A stretch of 39,060 nt of DNA from CAYLYM01 sp964387645. GTDB taxonomy: Bacteria > Calditrichota > Calditrichia > RBG-13-44-9. Shown piece by piece: positions 25,016 to 32,862 of the stretch. The first letter of the stretch is position 1; each line of letters starts with the position of its first letter. The stretch is from contig CAYLYM010000021.1 in assembly GCA_964387645.1 (NCBI GenBank), positions 1-39,060 of the forward strand. Direction: 5' to 3'. The notes below the pieces were generated by a model. The model made no database searches. It was not told the origin of the DNA and was given only the letters and a program-made list of their open reading frames with translations. Made by a program: the position numbers and the translations under genes.

Positions 25016-26398
25016 TTACACGTTGATACCGGGTAAGTGGGGGGTGCTCTTGTCAGTTACTTCACAAATTATATGAAGTTTAATTTCTGTCTTTATATCA
25101 TTGGAAATAATTAGCTTAGCATCTCTTGAATTATAATTTTCAATTTCAATATCACCTTTATAATCACTGGGTTCTTTATAATACCACCAGTTATAAATTA
25201 TTTCATCATCATTCGGATCGTAAGTTACCTGTACGCTCAATTTAATATTTGATCCAGGTTTAGTAGCCAAATTAAGATTATGATTTAATTTAACAATTGG
25301 CAGGTGATTAGCTTCATTGTTTGATTTCACACACCAATCAGCTTTTGCTGCAAAATCTTTTTGTATGGCCTTAACCCAACGTGTCAAAGGCTTAAAATAC
25401 TCTTTCATCAATTCCTGATTTTTGGGGTATTCTTCGCGCATATATTTTCTCCCCCAAGCTGTCAATGTATTATATCTTCCTTCAGGGTATTTATAATCAG
25501 GAAAAGGTACTGGGTCTAACCATGTATTTTCTCTTACTTTTATATAGCGACCGCCCCATCCTCCATAGTCAGGCGATTCTAAGTTTCGTAATCCAGTGTT
25601 AATGATATGTAAAAATGAGGGGGAATCACCTTCAGAACGGAAATCTCCAGCAGTAAAAGATGTATCGTCCTTAAGTCCTTCACTTACTAGTGTATGAGCT
25701 TTGTATAGAGAACATAGTTCTCCATGTCCTTCAAGGATGTGTGATTTCATCCAATCTACCTTGAAATAAACCTGCTTATCTTCTGGTAGGATTTTATTCC
25801 ACTGATAGGCTATTGTCAAAAACTGGTCAGATATAATTGTTAAAATATTGTATTTGCCCCAATGAGGACGGATATAGGATTGATAAGTAGAATCTTGTTC
25901 CCATATGAAAAAGAACCTGAGTTTATTTGCAACATATTCCATCTTTTCAGGATGCTCTTGCTCAATGGATTTAAGTGCTCTGGCTATTGTGTTTATTCCG
26001 CCCCATGCCAGTAGCCATATTGGACGATTATCCGTTTCATCAAGTAAAACTTTAACAATATATTGAAAGCCTGGAGTTATAAAATCCATTTCGCCTTTAG
26101 ATTCAACATTTACAAGAGAACTTATAGACTTTAAGTATTTGGGAGATGGATATTTCTTGTCGTGTTGTAAAAGGTTCGGATAAACTTTTGAATATGCTTC
26201 AATATATAGATCAACCCAATCGTCTCCAGTCCATCTATGTCCATGCCAGTGATATTGGGAACTTGTTGTAATTATTCCTTCGACGTCAAATCCATTTGTG
26301 TAGAGTAAAAATCTCACCATAGAGCATTCATCATCAATTTCTCCATCTGTAGTTACAATTACACGTGGTTTATTATTACCAATTTTTTCAACAGACAT
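25016..26398 (-). CDS. DUF1593 nucleoside-hydrolase-like protein, signal peptide severed
   Basis: 460 aa. The N-terminal nucleoside-hydrolase-like fold starts with RVIVTTDGEIDDECSM (acidic metal-site cluster D18-D22-D23) and includes GIITTSSQYHWHGH and IWLLAWGGINTIARAL; the C-terminal Ig-like DUF1593 domain follows (IKLSVQVTYDPNDDEIIYNW). Family members are secreted and found among polysaccharide-degradation genes (one was called a cellulose-binding protein). Here the ATG at 26398 gives no signal peptide. An obvious signal sequence lies directly upstream in the same frame but is separated by a single TAA at 26402-26404. The gene is therefore either freshly broken or translated without export. 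It pairs with the apiosidase-like gene downstream. Confidence 0.85.
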   Translation of the reverse strand: MSVEKIGNNKPRVIVTTDGEIDDECSMVRFLLYTNGFDVEGIITTSSQYHWHGHRWTGDDWVDLYIEAYSKVYPNLLQHDKKYPSPKYLKSISSLVNVESKGEMDFITPGFQYIVKVLLDETDNRPIWLLAWGGINTIARALKSIEQEHPEKMEYVANKLRFFFIWEQDSTYQSYIRPHWGKYNILTIISDQFLTIAYQWNKILPEDKQVYFKVDWMKSHILEGHGELCSLYKAHTLVSEGLKDDTSFTAGDFRSEGDSPSFLHIINTGLRNLESPDYGGWGGRYIKVRENTWLDPVPFPDYKYPEGRYNTLTAWGRKYMREEYPKNQELMKEYFKPLTRWVKAIQKDFAAKADWCVKSNNEANHLPIVKLNHNLNLATKPGSNIKLSVQVTYDPNDDEIIYNWWYYKEPSDYKGDIEIENYNSRDAKLIISNDIKTEIKLHIICEVTDKSTPHLPGINV

Positions 26399-26401
26399 TT
26401 T

Positions 26402-26491
26402 TTACTGAACCTGACTTTTAAGCTGGGCATTCAGATTATAAATGAGTACAAATGTTAAGGCTAATATAATTATTAATTTAAAAAATTTAAT
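26402..26491 (-). pseudogene. detached signal-peptide segment of the DUF1593 gene
   Basis: In frame with the DUF1593 gene, the minus strand reads KFFKLIIILALTFVLIYNLN, then AQLKSQVQ, then TAA, Lys and the Met used as start. The charged n-region, hydrophobic core and AQ cleavage site are those of a Sec signal peptide. The codon where a start would be expected (26489-26491) is ATT, not ATG. Two changes (start and stop) thus separate export signal and enzyme. Confidence 0.7.
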
Positions 26492-26721
26492 TTTTCAACC
26501 CTACTCTTTAATTTCTAATGCTGATAATTGTCAGGACAATAGTTTCGCTAATTATTTTTTAGCAACCCATAGAGTCAAATTAATCATGCTTCCATTAAAT
26601 AATATATCTATTAAAGATATTGCTAAGAAACCTATGTGAGAGAGGCCATTTTTGTAATTACAGATCTCAGACATAAATAAATTTACACTACCTAAATAAA
26701 TTTAAAATTTTTTAAGATAAG

Positions 26722-26749
26722 GGAACTTTTTTGTCTAATCAAACTAAAA
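26722..26749 (+). promoter_or_regulatory. candidate ECF-type promoter (GGAACTT-N16-TAAAA), second copy
   Basis: GGAACTT at 26722-26728, then 16 bases, then TAAAA at 26745-26749: identical in both boxes and in spacing to the element upstream of the ECF sigma gene (1138-1165). It is in the right orientation, 99 bases upstream of the pentapeptide-repeat gene start. Confidence 0.4.
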
Positions 26750-26848
26750 ATTTTTATAATTGAAATTTTTATTTAATTTTTTTATTTTATATATATTTTA
26801 ATTAATTAGTTCCTTTTTAAAAACCTAATAGATGCGGGGGTGAATAAG

Positions 26849-27736
26849 ATGTCTTATCACAAATGTGCAGAAGAGGGTTGCCCATTTAAGCCGATTTCTT
26901 TTACACATTATTGCTGGCAACATATCCCGGATAAGGAACTATATTTGAAGAAATTAAGAAGCAATATCGAGCATTCAGTTGCACCGGTGACTCTTGATAA
27001 AATAGTTTTAAATGGTTATGACCTGTCGAATCTTGATTTAAGAAGTGCTTCATTTATCGGTGCGATGTTGATTGATGTTGATTTTAGTCAATCGAATCTG
27101 ACTAATATTAATTTGAAGCGCGGATTTGTTCAAAATAGTCGGTTTAAAAACACTAAGATGGTTCAAGCAACTTTGAGCGGATCCATCATTATGGATTCAA
27201 CCTTCACGGATGTAGATATGTCTTTGGTAGAAGGGAATCTTTTGAAAACTGAGAGTTGCTATTTTGAAAATCTCTATATAAAATCGGCCGATCTTAAAAA
27301 TACATTCTGGAAGAATGATACTTTTAAATCAATACAAATTGCGGATAGCAATTTTATGATGAGTTTTTTTGATGAAATTTTAATTGAACACAGTAAATTA
27401 GATAACGCATTATTTTCCGGGAGCCAGTTTTATAATTGCCGTTTTCAAGATAATGATTTATTAGAAGTTAATTATATTGGTTGCTTAATAGATAATAATG
27501 AATACCAGAATTGTTTGATGCAGAATTGCCGGTTTGCCACCGCAATTTTACATCATACTCAGTATACCAATTGTAGAATTCAAAAACCGGTCATGCGAGA
27601 AACCCAAATAGTTGGTACTCGATTTGTTGATTGTGGGATTACAATGCCTATTCTGCAAAGGGCTGTTATCTTGAACTCGGATTTAAATACCAAGAAATTG
27701 GCTGATGCCAATACGGAAGGCCTTGTAGTTATGTAA
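26849..27736 (+). CDS. pentapeptide-repeat protein with N-terminal zinc motif
   Basis: 295 aa from the ATG at 26849, chosen because GGGGGTGA lies at the right distance; a GTG nine bases earlier in frame is less likely. The N-terminus holds C6-x4-C11-x10-C22-x2-H25 (KCAEEGCPF to HYCWQH), a small zinc-knuckle often found before such repeats. From about residue 50 the protein is made of five-residue repeats of the A(D/N)Lxx type in degenerate form (LSNLDLRSASFIGAMLIDVD, FSQSNLTNINL and on), which fold as a right-handed square beta-helix. Some members mimic DNA and bind gyrase; most have unknown function. It has its own candidate ECF promoter and terminator, so it is a single-gene unit. Confidence 0.88.
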   Translation: MSYHKCAEEGCPFKPISFTHYCWQHIPDKELYLKKLRSNIEHSVAPVTLDKIVLNGYDLSNLDLRSASFIGAMLIDVDFSQSNLTNINLKRGFVQNSRFKNTKMVQATLSGSIIMDSTFTDVDMSLVEGNLLKTESCYFENLYIKSADLKNTFWKNDTFKSIQIADSNFMMSFFDEILIEHSKLDNALFSGSQFYNCRFQDNDLLEVNYIGCLIDNNEYQNCLMQNCRFATAILHHTQYTNCRIQKPVMRETQIVGTRFVDCGITMPILQRAVILNSDLNTKKLADANTEGLVVM

Positions 27737-27770
27737 TCTGTAAAAGCAAAAAAATAAGATAATAATGGTA

Positions 27771-27803
27771 AAAAGCTGCCTTAATCGGGCAGCTTTTTTT
27801 TTA
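27771..27803 (+). terminator. Rho-independent terminator of the pentapeptide-repeat gene
   Basis: AAAAGCTGCC (27771-27780), 7-base loop, GGCAGCTTTT (27788-27797), a perfect 10-bp stem followed by a run of nine T from 27794. Confidence 0.93.
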
Positions 27804-27886
27804 AAATATTTTTTAATATTTTTCTTATTGATTTATTGTTTCTTGAATTTTAAATAGGAATTTCAAAAAGGAGGAGGAATCTTGAA

Positions 27887-29290
27887 ATGAAAAGTAAATC
27901 TTTAAGCAGAAGACAATTTGTGAAAACCATTGGTGCAACTGCGCTGGCAGCAACTTTTCCAGGTATGTTAGATAGTTGTGGTAAACAGGAAAAAAAGCCC
28001 AACATAATCTTTTTGCTAACTGATGATCAACGTTGGGATGCACTGGGATGCATGGGAAATCCGATTATTCAGACACCAAATATAGATCGCATGGCAAGTG
28101 AAGGTGTTCTTTTCTCAAATGCATTTGTCACTACGTCCATCTGTTGTACCAGTCGTGCCAGCATTTTCCTAGGCCAATACGCCCGAAGACACGGCATACA
28201 CGATTTTAAAACAGATTTTACTCCTGGACAACTGGCTCACACTTATGATATGTTGCTGAAAAAAGCTGGATATCGAGTTGGATTTATTGGTAAATACGGA
28301 GTAGGGCGAAATCTTCCGGCCGATAAATATGATTACTGGCGTGGTATTCCCGGCCAGCCTATATATGAAAACATTGACAAAAATGGAAATTATAAGCACC
28401 TCACGCGAATTATGGGAGAACAGGCCATTGAGTTCCTAGAAGGGTGCTCGAATGAACAACCATTTTGTCTTTCCATCAGTTTTAAGGCACCGCATGTTCA
28501 GGATAATGACCCCAGGCAATTCATTTATGATCCAGCTTACCAGCATCTATATCAGGATGTTAAAATACCCACTCCCAAAACGGCAAGTGATCAATATTTT
28601 TATGCTTTCCCTGATTTTTTTACCAGGGATAACGAGGGGCGCCGACGCTGGCAGATACGTTTCTCCACACCTGAAAAATATCAGGAAATGGTAAAAGGGT
28701 ATTATCGTCTCATTACCGGTGTGGATGCCGTAGTGGGCAAGATTCGAGAAAACCTGGAGCGGTTGGGACTGGCTAAAAATACGGTGATTATCTACTCAAG
28801 CGATAATGGTTTCTTTTTAGGTGAACATGGTTTGGCGGGCAAGTGGTATGGTTATGAGCCTTCTATTCGAGTACCGCTGATTATTTTTGATCCCAGATTA
28901 CCACAAAATTCCCAAGGCCAGGTGAGGGAAGAGATGGTATTGAACATCGATATTGCGCCAACTATCCTGGATATAGTAGGCATAGAAATTCCTCAGGCTG
29001 TTCAAGGAAAAAGCATGTTGCCACTTGTCCAGGGGAAAAAAATCCCATGGCGCCAGGAGTTTTTTTATGAACATTTATTTGAACATGATAAAATTCCAAA
29101 ATCTGAAGGTGTGATAACAAAACGTTACAAATATTTGCGATATATTGAAACACAACCGGTGTATGAAGAATTATTTGATCTTCAGGAAGATCCGCATGAG
29201 ATACGGAATTTGGCGAAAGATAAGAATTACCAGACGTTACTGAATAAGTTAAGACAAAAGTGTGATGAGATGGCTAAAAATTTAATCTAA
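27887..29290 (+). CDS. Tat-exported sulfatase (S1 family), unusual CCTSR motif
   Basis: 467 aa. The twin-arginine signal SRRQFVK is at residues 7-13 and a Cys follows at 31 (DSC), so export by Tat, possibly with lipidation. Sulfatase metal ligands D46-D47 (LLTDDQRWD), SSDNGFFLGEHGLAGKWYGYEPS and APTILDIVGI are present. The formylglycine motif reads C86-C87-T88-S89-R90, followed by ASIFLGQYARRHGI. The usual rule is C-x-P/A-x-R; Thr replaces Pro/Ala here. Substrate is likely a sulfated polysaccharide. A GGAGGAGG-like site precedes the ATG. The DUF6786 lipoprotein follows after 71 bases on the same strand. Confidence 0.9.
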   Translation: MKSKSLSRRQFVKTIGATALAATFPGMLDSCGKQEKKPNIIFLLTDDQRWDALGCMGNPIIQTPNIDRMASEGVLFSNAFVTTSICCTSRASIFLGQYARRHGIHDFKTDFTPGQLAHTYDMLLKKAGYRVGFIGKYGVGRNLPADKYDYWRGIPGQPIYENIDKNGNYKHLTRIMGEQAIEFLEGCSNEQPFCLSISFKAPHVQDNDPRQFIYDPAYQHLYQDVKIPTPKTASDQYFYAFPDFFTRDNEGRRRWQIRFSTPEKYQEMVKGYYRLITGVDAVVGKIRENLERLGLAKNTVIIYSSDNGFFLGEHGLAGKWYGYEPSIRVPLIIFDPRLPQNSQGQVREEMVLNIDIAPTILDIVGIEIPQAVQGKSMLPLVQGKKIPWRQEFFYEHLFEHDKIPKSEGVITKRYKYLRYIETQPVYEELFDLQEDPHEIRNLAKDKNYQTLLNKLRQKCDEMAKNLI

Positions 29291-29361
29291 CATACACATA
29301 CATCCACCCTGGAGTTTCTAAGCCACCGGGTGCGTAAACTAACCAGAGGAGGTATTATATA

Positions 29362-30594
29362 GTGAAAATCAAAATGATGTCTCTCATTTTTTTATCATCC
29401 ATCTTTCTTCTTTTTTGTAATAAAAAGGAAAAACAGGAAAATGTCAGTCAATTCGGCCATGATATTACCTTTCTAAAAAAACATACCGATGTTATTGTTT
29501 TAGAAGCGCCCGATTCCCCGGGACGGGTTGCCATTATTCCAGGAATGCAGGCACGGATTATGACCAGTTCTGCCGAAGGAGAAAAGGGATTGAGTTTTGG
29601 CTGGATCAACCGGAAATTAATTGCCAGTGGCGAACGCCAAAAACATATCAATGCCTTCGGTGGAGAAGATCGTTTCTGGTTGGGCCCGGAAGGTGGACAA
29701 TTCAGTATCTTTTTTAAACATGGTGATCCTTTTGACATTGAACACTGGCAAACACCGGAACCCATTGACTGGGGACCCTGGGACCTGATTGAAAAATCCC
29801 GGCAAAAAGCCGTTTTTCGAAAAACCTTTTCACTGGTAAACTACAGCAATTTTCAATTTGATGTTTTAGCAGAGAGAACCATACGTGTATTACCGAAAAA
29901 GGAAATAGAGAAGGTACTGGGTGTTCAACTAAACACTTCTACGAAATACGTGGGATTTGAATCGGACAACCGGATTACCAACAACGGAAACCAGAGTTGG
30001 GAAAAATCTACCGGATTGCTTTCCATTTGGATACTGGGAATGTTTAATCCTTCTCCTTTAACCACAGTGGTTATTCCGTTTAAACCAGGACCTTTGAACA
30101 CTTTAGGCCCCATTGTGAATGATCAATACTTTGGCGAAGTGCCATGGAACCGTTTGAAAATTGATAAAACAACAAATAATATATACTTCAAAGCAGATGG
30201 CCAGTATCGAAGCAAAATTGGTATACCGCCAACCCGTGCAAAAAATATCCTCGGAAGTTATGATGCTCAGAGGGGAGTTCTTACCCTGGTCAGATTTAGT
30301 CTGGATGAAAATGCGATAGATTACGTAAATTCCATGTGGGAAATTCAGGACGATCCATATGCTGGCGATGTTGCCAATAGTTATAACGATGGTCCGCCAG
30401 AACCTGGTAAACCACCCATGGGTCCTTTTTATGAATTAGAATCCTCTTCAGCGGCGGCGGCACTTCAACCAGGAGAAACTCTGTCTCACATACACCAAAC
30501 ATTTCACTTCATTGGACCCAGAGAAGCTCTGAATCAGATCGCACTGAAAACTTTGCAAGTCGATTTAGATAAAATTGCATCTGCTTTTAATTAA
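29362..30594 (+). CDS. DUF6786-family lipoprotein
   Basis: 410 aa. The start is GTG with AGAGGAGG upstream; an in-frame ATG four codons on is an alternative. A lipobox ends at Cys19 (IFLLFC). The body has the highly patterned sequence of DUF6786 proteins found beside sulfatases and glycoside hydrolases (HTDVIVLEAPDSPGRVAIIP, GLSFGWINRKLIASG, FGGEDRFWLGPEGGQFSIFF). The all-beta pattern, with repeated Trp/Gly/Pro motifs, suggests a galactose-mutarotase-like sandwich, but no enzyme activity is known for the family. Co-transcription with the sulfatase upstream implies a joint role in polysaccharide handling outside the inner membrane. Confidence 0.75.
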   Translation: MKIKMMSLIFLSSIFLLFCNKKEKQENVSQFGHDITFLKKHTDVIVLEAPDSPGRVAIIPGMQARIMTSSAEGEKGLSFGWINRKLIASGERQKHINAFGGEDRFWLGPEGGQFSIFFKHGDPFDIEHWQTPEPIDWGPWDLIEKSRQKAVFRKTFSLVNYSNFQFDVLAERTIRVLPKKEIEKVLGVQLNTSTKYVGFESDNRITNNGNQSWEKSTGLLSIWILGMFNPSPLTTVVIPFKPGPLNTLGPIVNDQYFGEVPWNRLKIDKTTNNIYFKADGQYRSKIGIPPTRAKNILGSYDAQRGVLTLVRFSLDENAIDYVNSMWEIQDDPYAGDVANSYNDGPPEPGKPPMGPFYELESSSAAAALQPGETLSHIHQTFHFIGPREALNQIALKTLQVDLDKIASAFN

Positions 30595-30885
30595 GAATGA
30601 AGACATAATCTGCTGATGACTGGTTTTACTCTGTTACGGTTTGATGAAAGTAAGTTTCAATCCCTGATTCCAAAATATTGTTGAAAGGTAAAAATAAAAC
30701 AACAATGTTATTTACTTTTTTTCTATATGAATTGGATTTTCTACTTCGGAGGATTTATTTTCTTCATTATGTTAAAACGATATGCTTTCGCCCTGATCTG
30801 ACTGATTTAGATTCCAATAGCGGTGGTATGTATATTCGAATATTTCCAAAAATATCACATTATATCGGATATGGGGGTGTATAGG
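30595..30885 (+). other. degraded stretch between DUF6786 and glutaredoxin-like genes
   Basis: About 290 bases with no intact gene. A short plus-strand frame (30728-30801) reads MNWIFYFGGFIFFIMLKRYA and a few more residues, like a small membrane anchor, then stops; the following bases stay open in another frame without recognisable similarity. It may be the front of a lost membrane-anchored protein. Confidence 0.3.
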
Positions 30886-31154
30886 ATGAATCAACAGAAT
30901 CAATTGGTTCAAAACCGGGTAAGAGTTGTATTATATACAGCATTGGAGTATCCTTTTTGTTCGCTGGTAGAAAACCGTTTGGAAAACTTAAAAGAGAAAA
31001 AGCATTTTGAATTAGAGAAAATGACGTCACGTTAAAACCTGATTTACTCATTAAAAAGGGGTTCAAAGCGGTTCCTGTCGTTGAAGTAGAAGGTCGGTTT
31101 CTGGAAGGTCATATCACCACGCGGCAGCTTGAGTCGTTGATTCTTGGCAAATAA
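30886..31154 (+). pseudogene. frameshifted glutaredoxin-like gene
   Basis: The first frame (ATG 30886) reads RVRVVLYTALEYPFCSLVEN, then RLENLKEKKHFELEKM, and stops at 31033-31035. The next frame (from about 31023 to TAA 31152-31154) reads DVTLKPDLLIKKGFKAVPVV, then EVEGRFLEGHITTRQLESLI. Joined by a one-base shift near 31021 they give a complete thioredoxin-fold protein of about 90 aa with the cis-Pro motif VPVV. The redox motif is YPFC instead of CPYC, so the first, reactive Cys was already lost. GGGGGTG upstream is a fair ribosome-binding site. No slippery heptamer is present, so this is decay rather than programmed shifting. Confidence 0.72.
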
Positions 31155-31468
31155 AACTTCTCCCCGATCATGAGCACTTACGGATTAATGAAAATTTTAG
31201 AATCAGTCTCCAGTGGTTCTGATTGGGAAATCCCTACTTTTTTGTGATAGACCATCATTGCGGTCTTCATCAATAGTGAGATTTTTGTTTATTCATTATG
31301 AAACCTTTTATTTATTCTGCAGTTCCATCAAATTGAATACCGGAGGAAAAACTAATCGAACTATTTTCCGGCTAGTTTTGGACATGATGCTCTTCATTAG
31401 ATCCTGTAATGAAAAAAGAAATTAGAAAATAGATTCTTAAAAAATAAAATTTTCGGAGGACGTTGATT
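31155..31468. other. intergenic stretch, no gene seen
   Basis: About 310 bases after the glutaredoxin-like remnant. Open frames here have no protein-like composition. A loose inverted repeat (AAAACTA near 31349 and TAGTTTT near 31371) is present. The end holds the CGGAGGA ribosome-binding site of the next gene. Confidence 0.55.
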
Positions 31469-32032
31469 ATGTATTTCCGAACTTTTTTAATATTATTCCT
31501 ACTTTTTTCTCTTATTTTTTGTCAGGAAAAACAAAAATCCAAAACTGAAAAAAAGGGAGAAATAACGATGGAAATCAAACTAAAAAGCCCGGCGTTTGAG
31601 GAAGGGGGAATGATTCCTCGAAACTACACCTGTGATGGCAAGGATGTTTCACCTCCACTGACCTGGGAAGGTGTTCCAGAAGGCACTAAAAGTCTGGCGC
31701 TAATTTGTGATGACCCAGACGCTCCCATAGGAACATGGGTTCACTGGGTTCTATATAATTTACCCCCGAAAACAACAGAATTAGCTGAAGCCATTCCCCT
31801 AGAGCCAGTTTTACCCAATGGCGCTAAACAAGGCAAAAACGATTGGCGAAAGTTTGGATACGGGGGCCCATGTCCTCCGGGTGGAACGCATCGTTACTAC
31901 TTCAAGATTTATGCACTGGACACAATGTTAGACCTCGAAGCAGGAGCTACAAAAAAAGATCTGCTTAAAGCAATGGAAGGACATATTCTTGCTCAGGGCC
32001 AATTAATGGGGAAATACAGCAGAAGTAGATAA
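31469..32032 (+). CDS. PEBP-family (YbhB/YbcL-type) lipoprotein
   Basis: 187 aa from the ATG at 31469, nine bases after CGGAGGA; a TTG six bases upstream is less likely. A short signal peptide ends in the lipobox SLIFC (Cys18), followed by a charged linker. The phosphatidylethanolamine-binding-protein fold is complete: IPRNYTCDGKDVSPPLTW, the ligand-pocket motif DDPDAPIGTWVHWVLYNLPP and GGPCPPGGTHRYYFKIYALD. Bacterial members are small-ligand-binding proteins of unknown precise role; most are cytosolic or periplasmic, so a lipoprotein form is slightly unusual. It has no clear operon partner. Confidence 0.92.
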   Translation: MYFRTFLILFLLFSLIFCQEKQKSKTEKKGEITMEIKLKSPAFEEGGMIPRNYTCDGKDVSPPLTWEGVPEGTKSLALICDDPDAPIGTWVHWVLYNLPPKTTELAEAIPLEPVLPNGAKQGKNDWRKFGYGGPCPPGGTHRYYFKIYALDTMLDLEAGATKKDLLKAMEGHILAQGQLMGKYSRSR

Positions 32033-32118
32033 TTTTGTTTTTAAATGTAACGAATGTGCAATATGCTAATATCTTTGATGTTATTTAGAAATGGTCAATA
32101 TTTCTCTGTGAGAATTCT

Positions 32119-32481
32119 ATGAGGCCTAAAATTGTGGAGACAAAATTCGGTTCAATTACAGTTGATGGAAAAATTTATCACCATGACATTATTATAAAGC
32201 TAAATGGAAAAATTGAAAAAAGAAAAAGCAATCTTTCACGGGCTGTCTACGGAACTTCCCACATTGTTTCACTTGATGAAGCTAAAGAGATTTATGATAA
32301 AGGCGCCTGTTGTCTTATCGTTGGATCGGGACAGTTCGGACAATTAAAATTATCGGAAGATGCAATCAGGTTTTTCAGAGAACAGCAGTGTGAAATCAAA
32401 ATAAAACCCACCCCGAATGCGATTGAGGAATGGAATACCTATTCTGAAAAAGTCATTGGATTGTTTCACGTGACTTGTTAA
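32119..32481 (+). CDS. Mth938-domain (DUF498) protein
   Basis: 120 aa, the normal size for this single-domain family. Family pattern: KIVETKFGSITVDGKIYHHDIII, KIEKRKSNLSRAVYGTSHIV (the KRK and basic patch), LIVGSGQFGQLKLSEDAIRFF, and KPTPNAIEEWNTYSEKVIGLFHVTC. Proteins of this alpha/beta fold are widespread and of unknown biochemical role; a human member takes part in mitochondrial complex I assembly and bacterial ones are often next to membrane transport genes. A weak GTGAGA ribosome-binding site precedes the ATG. It follows the PEBP lipoprotein by 86 bases and could share its transcript. Confidence 0.85.
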   Translation: MRPKIVETKFGSITVDGKIYHHDIIIKLNGKIEKRKSNLSRAVYGTSHIVSLDEAKEIYDKGACCLIVGSGQFGQLKLSEDAIRFFREQQCEIKIKPTPNAIEEWNTYSEKVIGLFHVTC

Positions 32482-32862
32482 GCACAAATTTTTCAATAAG
32501 TAATCAAAAATGATCTGAAAAATATTTCTGGCATTTCATTCACAAGGATATCGTTAAAAGGCTATTTGTGAAAAAAAAAGAATGTCGGTTCATTGTATTA
32601 TTTCAGCGCAGAATGAATATGCAGACTATATTTAAAACTAACTGAAGCAGATTTGAAAAAACATATACTACTGATTTTATTCAGTGGAAAGTAAAATTCA
32701 ACCTAATTAACATGTTATGGTTAAATCAAAAGTTTTTTAAAATAAATTTGTCAAATACTTCTGCAATTTTAAATTGGGTAATAAAAAATGTGAAATAAGT
32801 TTGAAAATAAAAGAGTGACTGTAAACATAGTGTTTCAGTTATAAATTTAATCGGAGTTTAAA
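32482..32862. other. intergenic stretch, no gene seen
   Basis: About 380 AT-rich bases before the PLP-enzyme gene. No protein-like frame, no strong hairpin and no recognisable riboswitch were seen. It should contain the promoter of the downstream gene. CGGAG at 32852-32856 is the ribosome-binding site of that gene. Confidence 0.6.

Noticed and set aside
26442..26639. 65-codon plus-strand frame before the pentapeptide gene
   Set aside because: It runs antisense over the detached signal peptide of the DUF1593 gene, has no ribosome-binding site and reads only AT-driven residues.
31010..31035. Programmed -1 frameshift in the glutaredoxin-like gene
   Set aside because: There is no slippery X-XXY-YYZ heptamer at the switch point and the reactive Cys is missing; decay explains it better.
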